Shown: positions 1 through 7,339, counted from the stretch's first letter. The stretch: 8,783 nucleotides of DNA from Burkholderiales bacterium (GCA_028868455.1 JAGWUK010000090.1:1-8783); one strand, 5' to 3'. The notes: generated by a model not told the origin, from the letters alone. Made by a program: numbers and translations.

Positions 1-1
1 C

Positions 2-73
2 ACAGAAACCAAGGAAGTCATCGTCGCCGAAGAAGACGACAATTCAGAATTACTGAAATCACTTGGCATGTAA
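2..73 (+). CDS. C-terminal 23 codons of an unidentified protein (5' end outside window)
   Basis: An open frame enters from the left edge and ends at the TAA at 71-73. The visible tail reads T-E-T-K-E-V-I-V-A-E-E-D-D-N-S-E-L-L-K-S-L-G-M, an acidic stretch followed by a short amphipathic end. It is taken as coding because the frame is open to the edge and is followed at normal distance by a hairpin and a strong plus-strand intrinsic terminator, as expected at a transcript end. The tail carries no diagnostic motif, so no function is proposed. It converges with the minus-strand DUF3999 gene, whose stop lies about 120 bases further on. Confidence 0.6.
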   Translation, partial: TETKEVIVAEEDDNSELLKSLGM

Positions 74-82
74 AGTGAAACC

Positions 83-108
83 GGCGGCGCTTAGCGATAA
101 GCGTCGCC
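83..108 (+). other. 3'-UTR stem-loop with GCGA (GNRA) tetraloop
   Basis: The arms at 83-93 and 98-108 form an 11-bp stem with one G-U wobble (87/104), closed by the four-base loop GCGA at 94-97. It starts ten bases after the stop codon of the truncated plus-strand gene. No T-run follows it, so it is not a terminator itself. It may protect the 3' end of the mRNA or act as a processing or pausing element upstream of the terminator at 151-179. The stem is visible in the sequence; the role is inferred. Confidence 0.5.
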
Positions 109-150
109 AGTACCTGGTTCCGCAATGCTGAATTTTCGCTCATCGCCCCG

Positions 151-179
151 AAGGCTGAAACGCAGGTTTCAGCCTTTTT
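151..179 (+). terminator. Rho-independent terminator
   Basis: The arms GGCTGAAAC (153-161) and GTTTCAGCC (166-174) pair perfectly around the loop GCAG. Two A-T pairs (151-152 with 175-176) extend the stem, and five T residues (175-179) follow. This ends the plus-strand transcript that enters from the left. On the minus strand the same hairpin is followed by only two T residues, so it would serve the converging DUF2339/DUF3999 transcript weakly at best. Confidence 0.88.
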
Positions 180-194
180 CCATCAGACCTGCCA

Positions 195-1616
195 TCAGTT
201 TTTCTCAGGCAAGCCCTTCAACAAAGTCCAGACCATCGAGCCCAGCAGCGCCAACACCAACGCTAGTGCGGCCCAAAGCCAATTGCGATGACCGCCGTTA
301 GTAACCGTTTCAGCGGCCTTCTTTTGCGCGACTTGCTGCACGGAATCGATTGGCGCAGCAACCGGAATCAGCACGCTCGCTTTTGCGGCAGCATGCAGAA
401 GTTGGTGATGCGTATCCTCGGGTAGCAAAACTGATAAGGGTAACGGTTCCCCGCCTTGCTGGTCTATGCCCCATTCCAGAAAATACGGCGCCGGGCCATG
501 CGCCAGAAATACTAATTTCCGCGGCAGTGTCGCAATCTGTATCGTCGGTGGCAATTTCCCCAACGCGTAAATAGGGCTTTTGCTTTGCAAACGTAAGCGG
601 GTGTAGGTTCCGCCATCCAAAGTCAAATCCGCGGAAGTGGCTTCCCCTTCCGGTAAACTGAGACGGTAAACAACAGGTTCAGCCAAAACAAGCTCTGTCG
701 GCACCTCACCAGCTGCCAGTCTCTTTTGATGACGCAACAAATACAAAGGATTGTGATGCAGTTCGTTGACATAGTGCGCGGTTGGCAGCACACCGAGTAT
801 GCGTACGCTGGCCAGCGCATTCACTTCACTGAGTTGTATCCGCAATCCGTCCAATGGTGTACGCGCTGGCAGATTGTAGTCGCACACATCTGCAGTGCAG
901 TTCGCAGCATGCAGCGGCGCGCTCCACTCCAACGGCGTTGTTGCTTCGGTTTGTTGCACACTGTCTACCCAAATACCGTCGATGCGCGGTGCCTGCGCTG
1001 GTCTGCTCCAGCGCAAGCGCAGATAACGGGTATGTATCTGGTTTAATGGCACCTCCAATTTACTGAGTGCCGTTCCCTGATGCCGGAGTTGCACCAGCTG
1101 CTCACTACCTGACACCAATTGCCATTGGTGCAAATCGTCGCTACTTTCCAGACTGAATGCAAATATGCCGTCGGCATCAGACGCCAATGCAAAACGCGCC
1201 TGTAACAGATTGCCTGTGATTTGACTGACATCGATAATCCAGGCAGGCACGGCATTTTGAGCATGTTCTGTTTGCGTCGAAACAGCGCTCAAAGAACCAT
1301 CTGCATTGGCTTTGATCGTCAGCACACTGTTTTTTTGAATATCGGCGACAGGAAAAAATGACACGGCGCCAGAGGTCAATGCCCCCTCTTTCACCTCACT
1401 GTCGCCCCAGGCATATGCTAAAAAATCCCCTGTCGCATTCCTGATGCGAATATCTCGCAAATCGCCGTACTTCGCCGCGCCATAGATAGCCTGCGGCAGA
1501 TTCAGCCTGAAATACGGCCCGACATCATCATGGAGTTGAATCGCTGTTTTCTGTACTGCCGCACCAGAAGCCGCGCAACAAAGCAACCCCAGCATTGAAA
1601 TCAACGCCCTTCTCAT
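195..1616 (-). CDS. DUF3999 family protein, secreted and anchored at the C-terminus
   Basis: This 473-residue protein has a Sec signal peptide (about residues 1-20, hydrophobic LISMLGLLCCAASGAA, type I cleavage near Ala-Ala-Val). A long beta-rich region facing the periplasm follows, then one hydrophobic segment at about 446-466 with a short basic tail. Family-like motifs are PQAIYGAAKYGDLRDIRIRN near 41-60 and the FLAHGPAPYFLEWG stretch near 370-383. Residues about 125-220 resemble a discoidin/galactose-binding beta-sandwich, with a pattern of ESSDDLHQWQ followed by RYLRLRW. Cys240 and Cys245 could form a disulfide. The start is fixed by an AAGGAG ribosome site (1624-1629, seven-base spacer), and the ATG shares one base with the upstream DUF2339 stop (TAATG), implying translational coupling. 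DUF3999 genes commonly sit beside DUF2339 genes (recalled family knowledge). The biochemical function is unknown. Confidence 0.88.
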   Translation of the reverse strand: MRRALISMLGLLCCAASGAAVQKTAIQLHDDVGPYFRLNLPQAIYGAAKYGDLRDIRIRNATGDFLAYAWGDSEVKEGALTSGAVSFFPVADIQKNSVLTIKANADGSLSAVSTQTEHAQNAVPAWIIDVSQITGNLLQARFALASDADGIFAFSLESSDDLHQWQLVSGSEQLVQLRHQGTALSKLEVPLNQIHTRYLRLRWSRPAQAPRIDGIWVDSVQQTEATTPLEWSAPLHAANCTADVCDYNLPARTPLDGLRIQLSEVNALASVRILGVLPTAHYVNELHHNPLYLLRHQKRLAAGEVPTELVLAEPVVYRLSLPEGEATSADLTLDGGTYTRLRLQSKSPIYALGKLPPTIQIATLPRKLVFLAHGPAPYFLEWGIDQQGGEPLPLSVLLPEDTHHQLLHAAAKASVLIPVAAPIDSVQQVAQKKAAETVTNGGHRNWLWAALALVLALLGSMVWTLLKGLPEKN

Positions 1617-4600
1617 TACGACTCTCCTTGCTGCTCACGCTCATCGCGCTCATCAGTCTGCCCCTGTATGGTCAGGCGTGCCGGAACTGGCGCAAAATAA
1701 CCGACGATCAATAACAAGACGCCGACGGCAATAAACGAAACAATACGATATAAACCACCCTGATCTGCCAATTCAATCAGGAATAGTTTCAGCACCACGA
1801 CCGCGAGCAAACCTGCACCAACGATCCATAGCTGCCGCCAGACTCGGCGATTGCCGATCAGCATGGTTGCGACCCCGCAAATTGCCCATGCAATAGAAAC
1901 GGCTGCCTGTGCCAGACGCGACGCAAACAAGGCATCCATATCCCAGGCGACGCCCGCAAAATGATGGCAACTCCGTAATACGGCACCGGTCAGTAATGCC
2001 AGCGCACTTGCGCCCGCCAAGATTGCCACGGCGTGTGATGGCAAGCGCCAACGCGACAACTCGGGCAAAGAACGCCACCAGATAATCAAAGCACTCAGTA
2101 CCAGCCACTGCGCCAACTCCAGGGGATTCAACAGCGGCAGATATGGCAACGGTGCTGCGTTACCAGCGCTGAAGATATTTGTTAGCCAGATCCAGACCAG
2201 TAAATAGGCCGCAACGGGCACACAAGCCAGTTCCACATATGCCTGCCGATAAGTATTCAAAGGCCAGCGCTGTGCAATTCTTTTTCCCCCGATACACCAG
2301 AAAACAATCGCAGGCACCAATACCCATCCCAGTAAAGACCAGCTTGACCAGATGTCGCCAGCCGCGCCCAGCCTTGCTTGCCCTTCACGTGCAGCCTGCA
2401 GCAGAAAGAACCAGAAACCGGCAACATGCAATCCCGCCAGCCGTGGCAGCCAGGCAGGCGCTTTTTCCAGCCAGCGCAGTTGCCACCGCAATATTCCCAA
2501 ATGCCAGACCAGCGCCAGCGGCCATGCCAGCCAACCCAAAGCAGACGAAGGTAAATAAGTCTCTGGAGCCGCCAGCGCACCAAGCAAAGCGCAGGCTATC
2601 AACAATGGCAAAGTTATCATGGTGCTGATCGCCGATTGCCTCCAGTTGCGCCATGTTGCAAGACCATATAGCAGCACCGCACTGGCCACACTGATCAGTA
2701 CACCAGCGGAAGGGACATAGCTCACTTGCCCAGCCTGTTCTAAGGCATAGATCGATTCCGAGAACCAGGCATCCAGCCACCAGGCAATACCCCACAGAAG
2801 CGGAATCCATGCCAGCAAACGGTTTTCGCTCCATAAGTTCAACCAGTTTTTGACAGCCATATTGCTTGCCAATGCCGGGGCGCTCTCCGCACCAGTGGCG
2901 TCCGGCAAATCTGTTCTGGCCTGCAGCGCACGTACGGCTTCCGCCCGTATCCAGTCAGCAGACAGTAGTGCCGCGAATGCCAAAGCCAGTGGTACATAGA
3001 ATCCAATATGCGCAAATGATGCCGCGCCAGCCGAAGATGGCAGCAGTACAAACAACAGTGCTGAAATCAACTGAATTTGCCCAGCCAACAGTGCCAGGGC
3101 ATTGTGTGACATGCGCAAGGCGACCCACAACAAAAGGCAGGAACTCAAAGGCCAGACCAGTGCCGCTTGTTGCCAATCCAGGCCGAACAGCATCGCAAGA
3201 TGCAGCAAGACACATCCACTGACGACAGCAAGCTGATTTTCGCCCGACCACGAAGCTGGCAAGCCCTGCGCCATAGCCTGCCGTTTGCGCGCCAGCATAG
3301 CCTGCCCGGCGCGCAACAAAATACTGCCGGCAATGACGATCGCAGCCAGCATTCCTTTCCAGCCATCTGCCAACGCTGCATGGCTATCGGCTGAGGTTTC
3401 CAGATGCAAAGTGACCACAAACGCCGCCAATGCCACAGCTTGCAATACCGATGCGATCCGATTGAATACCGGCAGAGCAAAACGTTGTGCCGCCACAGCG
3501 ACAACTAAGGCCAGCACTGCATCTGCCGCTGCAGCAAATTGCGGCGTCAGCCAAAGCCAGGGCAATAATCCCAGCGACGCCATTGCCAGCCACGGCAATA
3601 GCCGCCCAGGCACAGCCTCCCAATGTGCCACATCACCAATATTGCGACGATGCCAATGCCACACGGTCAGTGCGCTGGCCGCCAACAATACCGGCCCCAA
3701 AGATGGCCCATGCACCAGATTGCCATCGGTTACGACATCGATATGCAAGCTTTGCAATAACTTGCAGGTCGCCCCTGCCAGCACCGCATAGGCCGCACCA
3801 CGCGCATACGGTCTTTGCTGCCTGGTACCAAGCCAATACATGCCCGCACCTTCAACCGCCCAGGCTGCGCCTGTCCAGGCACCTTCCAGGCCCAGTGGAA
3901 TCGCCATTGTGCCAAAAATACCGGCAACAATCGCATAGGCTTCTGCCAGCAAATGCAAACCGTGCTTCTCACGGGAAAATACCAGGCGAGCGAGAAGCAA
4001 ATAAAAAAACCCGACCGCTATGGCAGAAAAAGCCGCACCGAACTCAGTATGCCGTACCAGCAGATATTGCAAGCCAAAGGCCGTAATGGGGTTGCCGAAT
4101 GTCAGCGCGCTATCGACCCGGCCGACGCGTTTCAAGGCAGACAAGGGACTTTCATCACTTGTCGCTTCTTGCAATGTTCTGCGGGCAAACAATAGTCCGA
4201 TCAGCGCGAACAAGACGAAGAAAAAAATCAGGAACGCTTGTGCAACACCGTACTGATCGTCAGTGTAATAACGCTGCGCCCATCCGGTAACCAGCGTGAA
4301 TGTGCCAACGAAACCGATCAGATTCAATACCCGCCAGGCGTTAAACCATGCAACCAGAAAGATACCGATATCCAGCACAGCCAGATAGGTAAACAATGCC
4401 AACGGACGGTTTTCTCCGGTTGATGCCAGTATCGGCGTAGCAAATCCTTCCAGCGCGGCAACAATCGCCAACATCGGCGCATTTTGCAGCACGGCCAATG
4501 CAGCACTCAATACCGACACGGCCAGCATAAAACCGAATCCAGCGCCCGGCGTGATCAGATCGTGCAACTTCATCGCCGACAAGGTCGTCAGGTAAAAAAC

Positions 4601-5527
4601 GCCTATGGCCATTCCTTGCAAAATCAACGCGTAGTCGCGCCGGCGCTGACGCAAGAACCATCCTAGTGCCAATAAGCCAGCGCCAGTGCAGGCCACACCG
4701 GCATACCGCAACTCAATCGGCACCGTCACACGTTCTGCCGTATAACGTAATAGAAACGCCAGCCCCAGGAAAAGTATCAATACACCGACTTTGACCAGCG
4801 CATTGCCACCAAAAATCAAGTTAGCCAAAGGTGCCGGCAATCGTTCTCTCAACGGCCGCACTGGCGCAATCGCAGGCCGGGGTTGCGCAGGTGTGGCCAA
4901 AGTACGCAATTCGACGTCCGTCTTTGTGGTAATGAATTGCGGCTCTTCCGGCAACGGTGCTGTACTCAATATGGCATCTGCCATCGGGATCGAGGCCGGT
5001 GAAGGTTCTTGCTGAATGCTTTCTTTATTGGAAGGCAATTCCGGCGCAACTGACAATATCTGAGCAGATGCGTCTGGCATTTTGATGGACAACGCAGCAA
5101 CTGACGCTGCCGCTGCCGACGCAGACGGAATCTGTGCTGCATTTTCAGCGATGAATCCGTGGTTGGCGATGTCGGCGTCTTTGTCATCCACCGTCGCTAC
5201 CGTCACAACTTGCTCTGCGGCGGGCGTCGCATCAGACGTTGTTTCTGCTTTCAGTGCAGCAAGTTCGCTTTCCAGCGTTTGCACTCTCGATTCCAGCAGG
5301 GTAAGTTTTCGGGTGAGAATCGTCAGCCTGTCACTGAGCGGCAGCTCCGGCTTTCTTACGGTAGAGGGCACTGCTTGCTTGACAGAATTGCCGCCGGTTT
5401 TCGCCTCGCGCGACACTTTCCAGCGATGTCCAAGGTAACTTCCTAGCAGTGTCAACACAATGACCGCTGCAATCGACTCCAATGCGCTGCCAATCAAGAA
5501 GCCGATGATTCCACCAAACAACCACAT
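1616..5527 (-). CDS. DUF2339 family giant multi-pass membrane protein
   Basis: This 1303-residue inner-membrane protein has an N-terminal hydrophobic segment (about 5-30) followed by basic HRWKVSREAK. A predicted coiled coil (about 66-95, SDRLTILTRKLTLLESRVQT onward) and an Ala/Pro/acidic linker to about 235 come next. From about 243 to the C-terminus there are roughly 30-35 hydrophobic segments. DUF2339-like signatures are GNALVKVGVLILFLGLAFLL (241-260), GFATPILASTGENRP (361-375), FGNPITAFGLQ (477-487), GLEGAWTGAAWAVEGAGMYW (546-565) and a C-terminal block with His1188-His1189, KLFLIELADQGGLYRIVSF (1247-1265) and GYFAPVPARL. The start is supported by AAGGAA (5533-5538), five bases from the ATG. 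It is the first gene of a two-gene unit with DUF3999. No enzymatic or transport role is established; a role in envelope polymer handling or transport is only a guess. Confidence 0.93.
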   Translation of the reverse strand: MWLFGGIIGFLIGSALESIAAVIVLTLLGSYLGHRWKVSREAKTGGNSVKQAVPSTVRKPELPLSDRLTILTRKLTLLESRVQTLESELAALKAETTSDATPAAEQVVTVATVDDKDADIANHGFIAENAAQIPSASAAAASVAALSIKMPDASAQILSVAPELPSNKESIQQEPSPASIPMADAILSTAPLPEEPQFITTKTDVELRTLATPAQPRPAIAPVRPLRERLPAPLANLIFGGNALVKVGVLILFLGLAFLLRYTAERVTVPIELRYAGVACTGAGLLALGWFLRQRRRDYALILQGMAIGVFYLTTLSAMKLHDLITPGAGFGFMLAVSVLSAALAVLQNAPMLAIVAALEGFATPILASTGENRPLALFTYLAVLDIGIFLVAWFNAWRVLNLIGFVGTFTLVTGWAQRYYTDDQYGVAQAFLIFFFVLFALIGLLFARRTLQEATSDESPLSALKRVGRVDSALTFGNPITAFGLQYLLVRHTEFGAAFSAIAVGFFYLLLARLVFSREKHGLHLLAEAYAIVAGIFGTMAIPLGLEGAWTGAAWAVEGAGMYWLGTRQQRPYARGAAYAVLAGATCKLLQSLHIDVVTDGNLVHGPSLGPVLLAASALTVWHWHRRNIGDVAHWEAVPGRLLPWLAMASLGLLPWLWLTPQFAAAADAVLALVVAVAAQRFALPVFNRIASVLQAVALAAFVVTLHLETSADSHAALADGWKGMLAAIVIAGSILLRAGQAMLARKRQAMAQGLPASWSGENQLAVVSGCVLLHLAMLFGLDWQQAALVWPLSSCLLLWVALRMSHNALALLAGQIQLISALLFVLLPSSAGAASFAHIGFYVPLALAFAALLSADWIRAEAVRALQARTDLPDATGAESAPALASNMAVKNWLNLWSENRLLAWIPLLWGIAWWLDAWFSESIYALEQAGQVSYVPSAGVLISVASAVLLYGLATWRNWRQSAISTMITLPLLIACALLGALAAPETYLPSSALGWLAWPLALVWHLGILRWQLRWLEKAPAWLPRLAGLHVAGFWFFLLQAAREGQARLGAAGDIWSSWSLLGWVLVPAIVFWCIGGKRIAQRWPLNTYRQAYVELACVPVAAYLLVWIWLTNIFSAGNAAPLPYLPLLNPLELAQWLVLSALIIWWRSLPELSRWRLPSHAVAILAGASALALLTGAVLRSCHHFAGVAWDMDALFASRLAQAAVSIAWAICGVATMLIGNRRVWRQLWIVGAGLLAVVVLKLFLIELADQGGLYRIVSFIAVGVLLLIVGYFAPVPARLTIQGQTDERDEREQQGES

Positions 5528-5547
5528 AATCTTTCCTTATTCTTTTA

Positions 5548-5568
5548 GACGGCAAGTATGCCGCCGTC
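5548..5568 (-). repeat. Inverted repeat GACGGC-N9-GCCGTC in the DUF2339 leader
   Basis: Perfect 6-bp arms at 5548-5553 and 5563-5568 flank a nine-base spacer, ending ten bases before the AAGGAA ribosome site of the DUF2339 gene. If the promoter at 5571-5599 is correct, the repeat lies over the transcription start and could be an operator. If transcription starts further upstream, it would be a leader hairpin. The short arms make chance occurrence possible. Confidence 0.3.
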
Positions 5569-5570
5569 AG

Positions 5571-5599
5571 ACTCTAAGGAAAATTTCAAAAACTTGCAA
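5571..5599 (-). promoter_or_regulatory. Candidate sigma70 promoter for the DUF2339-DUF3999 unit
   Basis: On the minus strand a -35-like TTGCAA (5594-5599) is separated by 17 bases from a -10-like TAGAGT (5571-5576); each matches consensus at four of six positions. Transcription would start near 5564 and give a leader of about 35-40 bases. The sequence is AT-rich as expected, but the match is moderate and other AT-rich hexamers lie nearby, so this is a candidate only. Confidence 0.3.
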
Positions 5600-5655
5600 T
5601 AAAGATAGCGGAAAGAAGGAATAAAATTGTAAGCAGATTTAAATATTGCCCTGCC

Positions 5656-5684
5656 CTGCAAGGCTTATGCTATAAGGCCTGCAG
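5656..5684. repeat. Imperfect hairpin between the two minus-strand units
   Basis: CTGCA plus GGCTTAT on the left (5656-5668) pairs with ATAAG plus CCTGCAG on the right (5672-5684), about 12 base pairs interrupted by one bulged A (5661) and one bulged G (5677), around the triloop GCT. It lies about 60-90 bases downstream of the small secreted-protein gene. No T-run follows on either strand, so it is not a canonical intrinsic terminator. It could be a weak or Rho-assisted transcript end or an RNA-stabilising structure. Confidence 0.4.
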
Positions 5685-5745
5685 AGCATCCAGTCTGGAA
5701 AGCCGCATGCAGACTGCGCTCCAGGCTGGCCATTTTTTCAAATTT

Positions 5746-6150
5746 TTATTGCGATTGCTTACGCGCCAGGGCTTCATCCAATTGCTGGATGTGGACGCGG
5801 CGCTGCAAGGCTTTGGCCTCTGTCGCGATTCTGTGCAAAATATCAAGCGAGGCACGACGCTCTACACGCACATCGCTGAGACAGGAATTGACGAAAAATT
5901 TCTGATGACAAGCAGACTCTGCCTGCGTTACCCAAGCCTGAAGACGAAGTTGCGCTGCATCGCTTTCCTGTAACGCCATTGCCGCTGCCTCCGGCGTCAC
6001 TATTGCATTTGGCGCATATTGGGCGTCCAGACGTTTTGTCAGACTGACGATGGAAGTCAATTCATCATTGACGTCACTGGCGAAGGCGGGATAAATCAAC
6101 AGCAGCGACAACAGGCAAGTAAGTGCAGGTCGGATTAAAAAAATGTTCAT
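5746..6150 (-). CDS. Small secreted cysteine-pair helical protein, uncharacterised
   Basis: This is a 134-residue protein. Residues 1-24 form a clear Sec signal peptide (Arg7, hydrophobic core CLLSLLLIYP, cleavage after Ala-Phe-Ala before Ser25). The mature part is about 110 residues and looks mostly helical. Its centre is CHQKFFVNSC (Cys81 and Cys90, probably a disulfide in the periplasm), followed by a charged, likely coiled-coil tail rich in Arg, Glu, Lys and Gln. I recall similar short secreted proteins with a C-x-x-x-F-x-V-x-x-C core and an Arg/Ala-rich helical tail in other Burkholderiales, with no assigned function. The ATG overlaps the zapE stop by one base (TGATG). There is no good ribosome site of its own (only GGAT twelve bases away), so translation probably depends on ribosomes finishing zapE. 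Confidence 0.82.
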   Translation of the reverse strand: MNIFLIRPALTCLLSLLLIYPAFASDVNDELTSIVSLTKRLDAQYAPNAIVTPEAAAMALQESDAAQLRLQAWVTQAESACHQKFFVNSCLSDVRVERRASLDILHRIATEAKALQRRVHIQQLDEALARKQSQ

Positions 6151-7247
6151 CAGGCAATCGCATCCGCAATATGACGTTGATCGGCTTCCATATATTCTTT
6201 CGACTGCATTTCAACAATACGTGACACCGTACGATGAAATTCATTCGACAAAGTTCCGACGGTGTATAACTCTTCTGGTGGTACTTCCGCAGACATGATG
6301 AGCTTGACCTTGTTGTCGTAAAAAACGTCGATCAGCCAGGTAAACCGTCGCGCTTCTGATGACATGGACGCCGACATGCAAGGGATGGATGAAAGTATCA
6401 CTGTATGAAAACGACTGGCAATTTCAAGATAATCATTCTGCGAACGCGGGCCACCACATAAAGTAGCAAAATCAAACCAGATAACGCTACCTGCACGACG
6501 TAACGCCTTCAGGTTCCGTCCTTCGATGTCAATATGCGGATCTTCATCATTCGTTTCAGCAATGCGCGCAAAAGTGTCCCTCAAAGCCTTGTCCGTCGCT
6601 GCATTCAGAGGTGTCAGGTAGGCCTGCACCTGTTCCAAAGCACGTTGCCGATAATCATTGCCGGAATCAACGTTCAAGACATCCAGCTTGCTTTTGAGCA
6701 GCGCAATGGTAGGCAACATGCGATCCCGATGCAATCCGTCCGGATACAAGGTATCCGGTTGATAATTCGACGTCATGACAAACGACACGCCATTATCGAA
6801 TAAGGCGTTGAGCAAGTTATACAACAGCATGGCATCAGCCACATCAGAGACGTGGAACTCATCGAAGCAGATCAGGCGGTATTTTTTAGCCACTCTGCGC
6901 GCCACTTCATCAAGCGGATCGGCAACCCCCTTGAGCTCGTCTAATTGCCGATGCACAGCACGCATGAATTCATGAAAGTGCAGGCGCGTCTTGCGCACCA
7001 CCGGCACGACCGAATAAAAACTATCCATCAGAAAGGACTTCCCCCTGCCGACGCCGCCCCACATGTAGACACCGCGCGGCACATCTGGTCGCGTAATAAT
7101 GCGTGTGAATTTATTGGCGCGCTTACCTTTGTAGGCGACCCATTCTTCATAAGCTCGCTGCAAACGGTCAACCGCCCGTTTTTGCGCTTCGTCCGCCTGA
7201 AATCCGCGTTGCGTCAATGCTTCCTGATAAAACTCTTGAACATTCAT
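6150..7247 (-). CDS. zapE: Cell division protein ZapE (AFG1-like ATPase)
   Basis: This 365-residue P-loop ATPase is full length for the family (E. coli ZapE is about 375). Walker A is GGVGRGKS at 64-71, preceded by the family-typical RGVYMWG. Walker B is LICFDEFHV at 125-133, with catalytic Asp129-Glu130. A sensor-1-like TSNYQP lies at 159-164, and the following GLHRDRMLP (171-179) supplies candidate arginine fingers. SSEARRFTWLIDVFYDN near 296-312 and a GTLSNEFHRTVSRI block complete the AFG1 pattern. No signal peptide is present, so it is cytoplasmic. E. coli ZapE acts at the Z-ring and affects FtsZ assembly under some growth conditions; mitochondrial AFG1/LACE1 relatives act in protein quality control. 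The ATG at 7245-7247 lacks a strong ribosome site. It lies downstream of lpdA but is separated from it by a strong terminator and followed directly by the secreted cysteine-pair gene. Confidence 0.96.
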   Translation of the reverse strand: MNVQEFYQEALTQRGFQADEAQKRAVDRLQRAYEEWVAYKGKRANKFTRIITRPDVPRGVYMWGGVGRGKSFLMDSFYSVVPVVRKTRLHFHEFMRAVHRQLDELKGVADPLDEVARRVAKKYRLICFDEFHVSDVADAMLLYNLLNALFDNGVSFVMTSNYQPDTLYPDGLHRDRMLPTIALLKSKLDVLNVDSGNDYRQRALEQVQAYLTPLNAATDKALRDTFARIAETNDEDPHIDIEGRNLKALRRAGSVIWFDFATLCGGPRSQNDYLEIASRFHTVILSSIPCMSASMSSEARRFTWLIDVFYDNKVKLIMSAEVPPEELYTVGTLSNEFHRTVSRIVEMQSKEYMEADQRHIADAIA

Positions 7248-7299
7248 GATGAACTGAAATCGCTAATACAGAGCTGACAAAAAAACGCTACCTGACGTC

Positions 7300-7327
7300 A
7301 TTGAAATGCGTACCGGATTTTTGTCAA
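7300..7327 (-). promoter_or_regulatory. Candidate sigma70 promoter for zapE
   Basis: On the minus strand a perfect -35 TTGACA (7322-7327) and a -10-like TTCAAT (7300-7305, four of six matches) are 16 bases apart. The predicted start near 7293 gives a leader of about 45 bases. An independent promoter is expected because a strong terminator closes the lpdA transcript just upstream. A second TTGACA at 7381-7386 lacks a convincing -10. Confidence 0.45.
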
Positions 7328-7339
7328 CACTGTGTTTAC
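7323..7339. promoter_or_regulatory. Near-perfect palindrome over the zapE -35 (possible operator)
   Basis: GTCAACACTGTGTTTAC has 8-base arms matching at seven of eight positions around a central T, and it overlaps the candidate -35 hexamer of zapE. Its position would suit a repressor or activator site. It does not match a consensus I can name with confidence, and a palindrome of this quality can arise by chance. Confidence 0.3.

Noticed and set aside
2385..2834. 149-codon minus-strand frame inside the DUF2339 gene
   Set aside because: Out-of-frame reading of the same hydrophobic region; the main frame is continuous with family motifs on both sides, so no frameshift or second gene is indicated.
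3487..4086. 199-codon plus-strand open frame opposite the DUF2339 gene
   Set aside because: Rich in Pro, Ala, His and Arg as expected from the complement of an Ala/Leu-rich membrane protein gene. No motif, and no leader or terminator on that strand.
5670..5855. 61-codon minus-strand frame crossing the end of the secreted-protein gene
   Set aside because: Overlaps the real gene out of frame, has no ribosome site and gives a protein without recognisable features.
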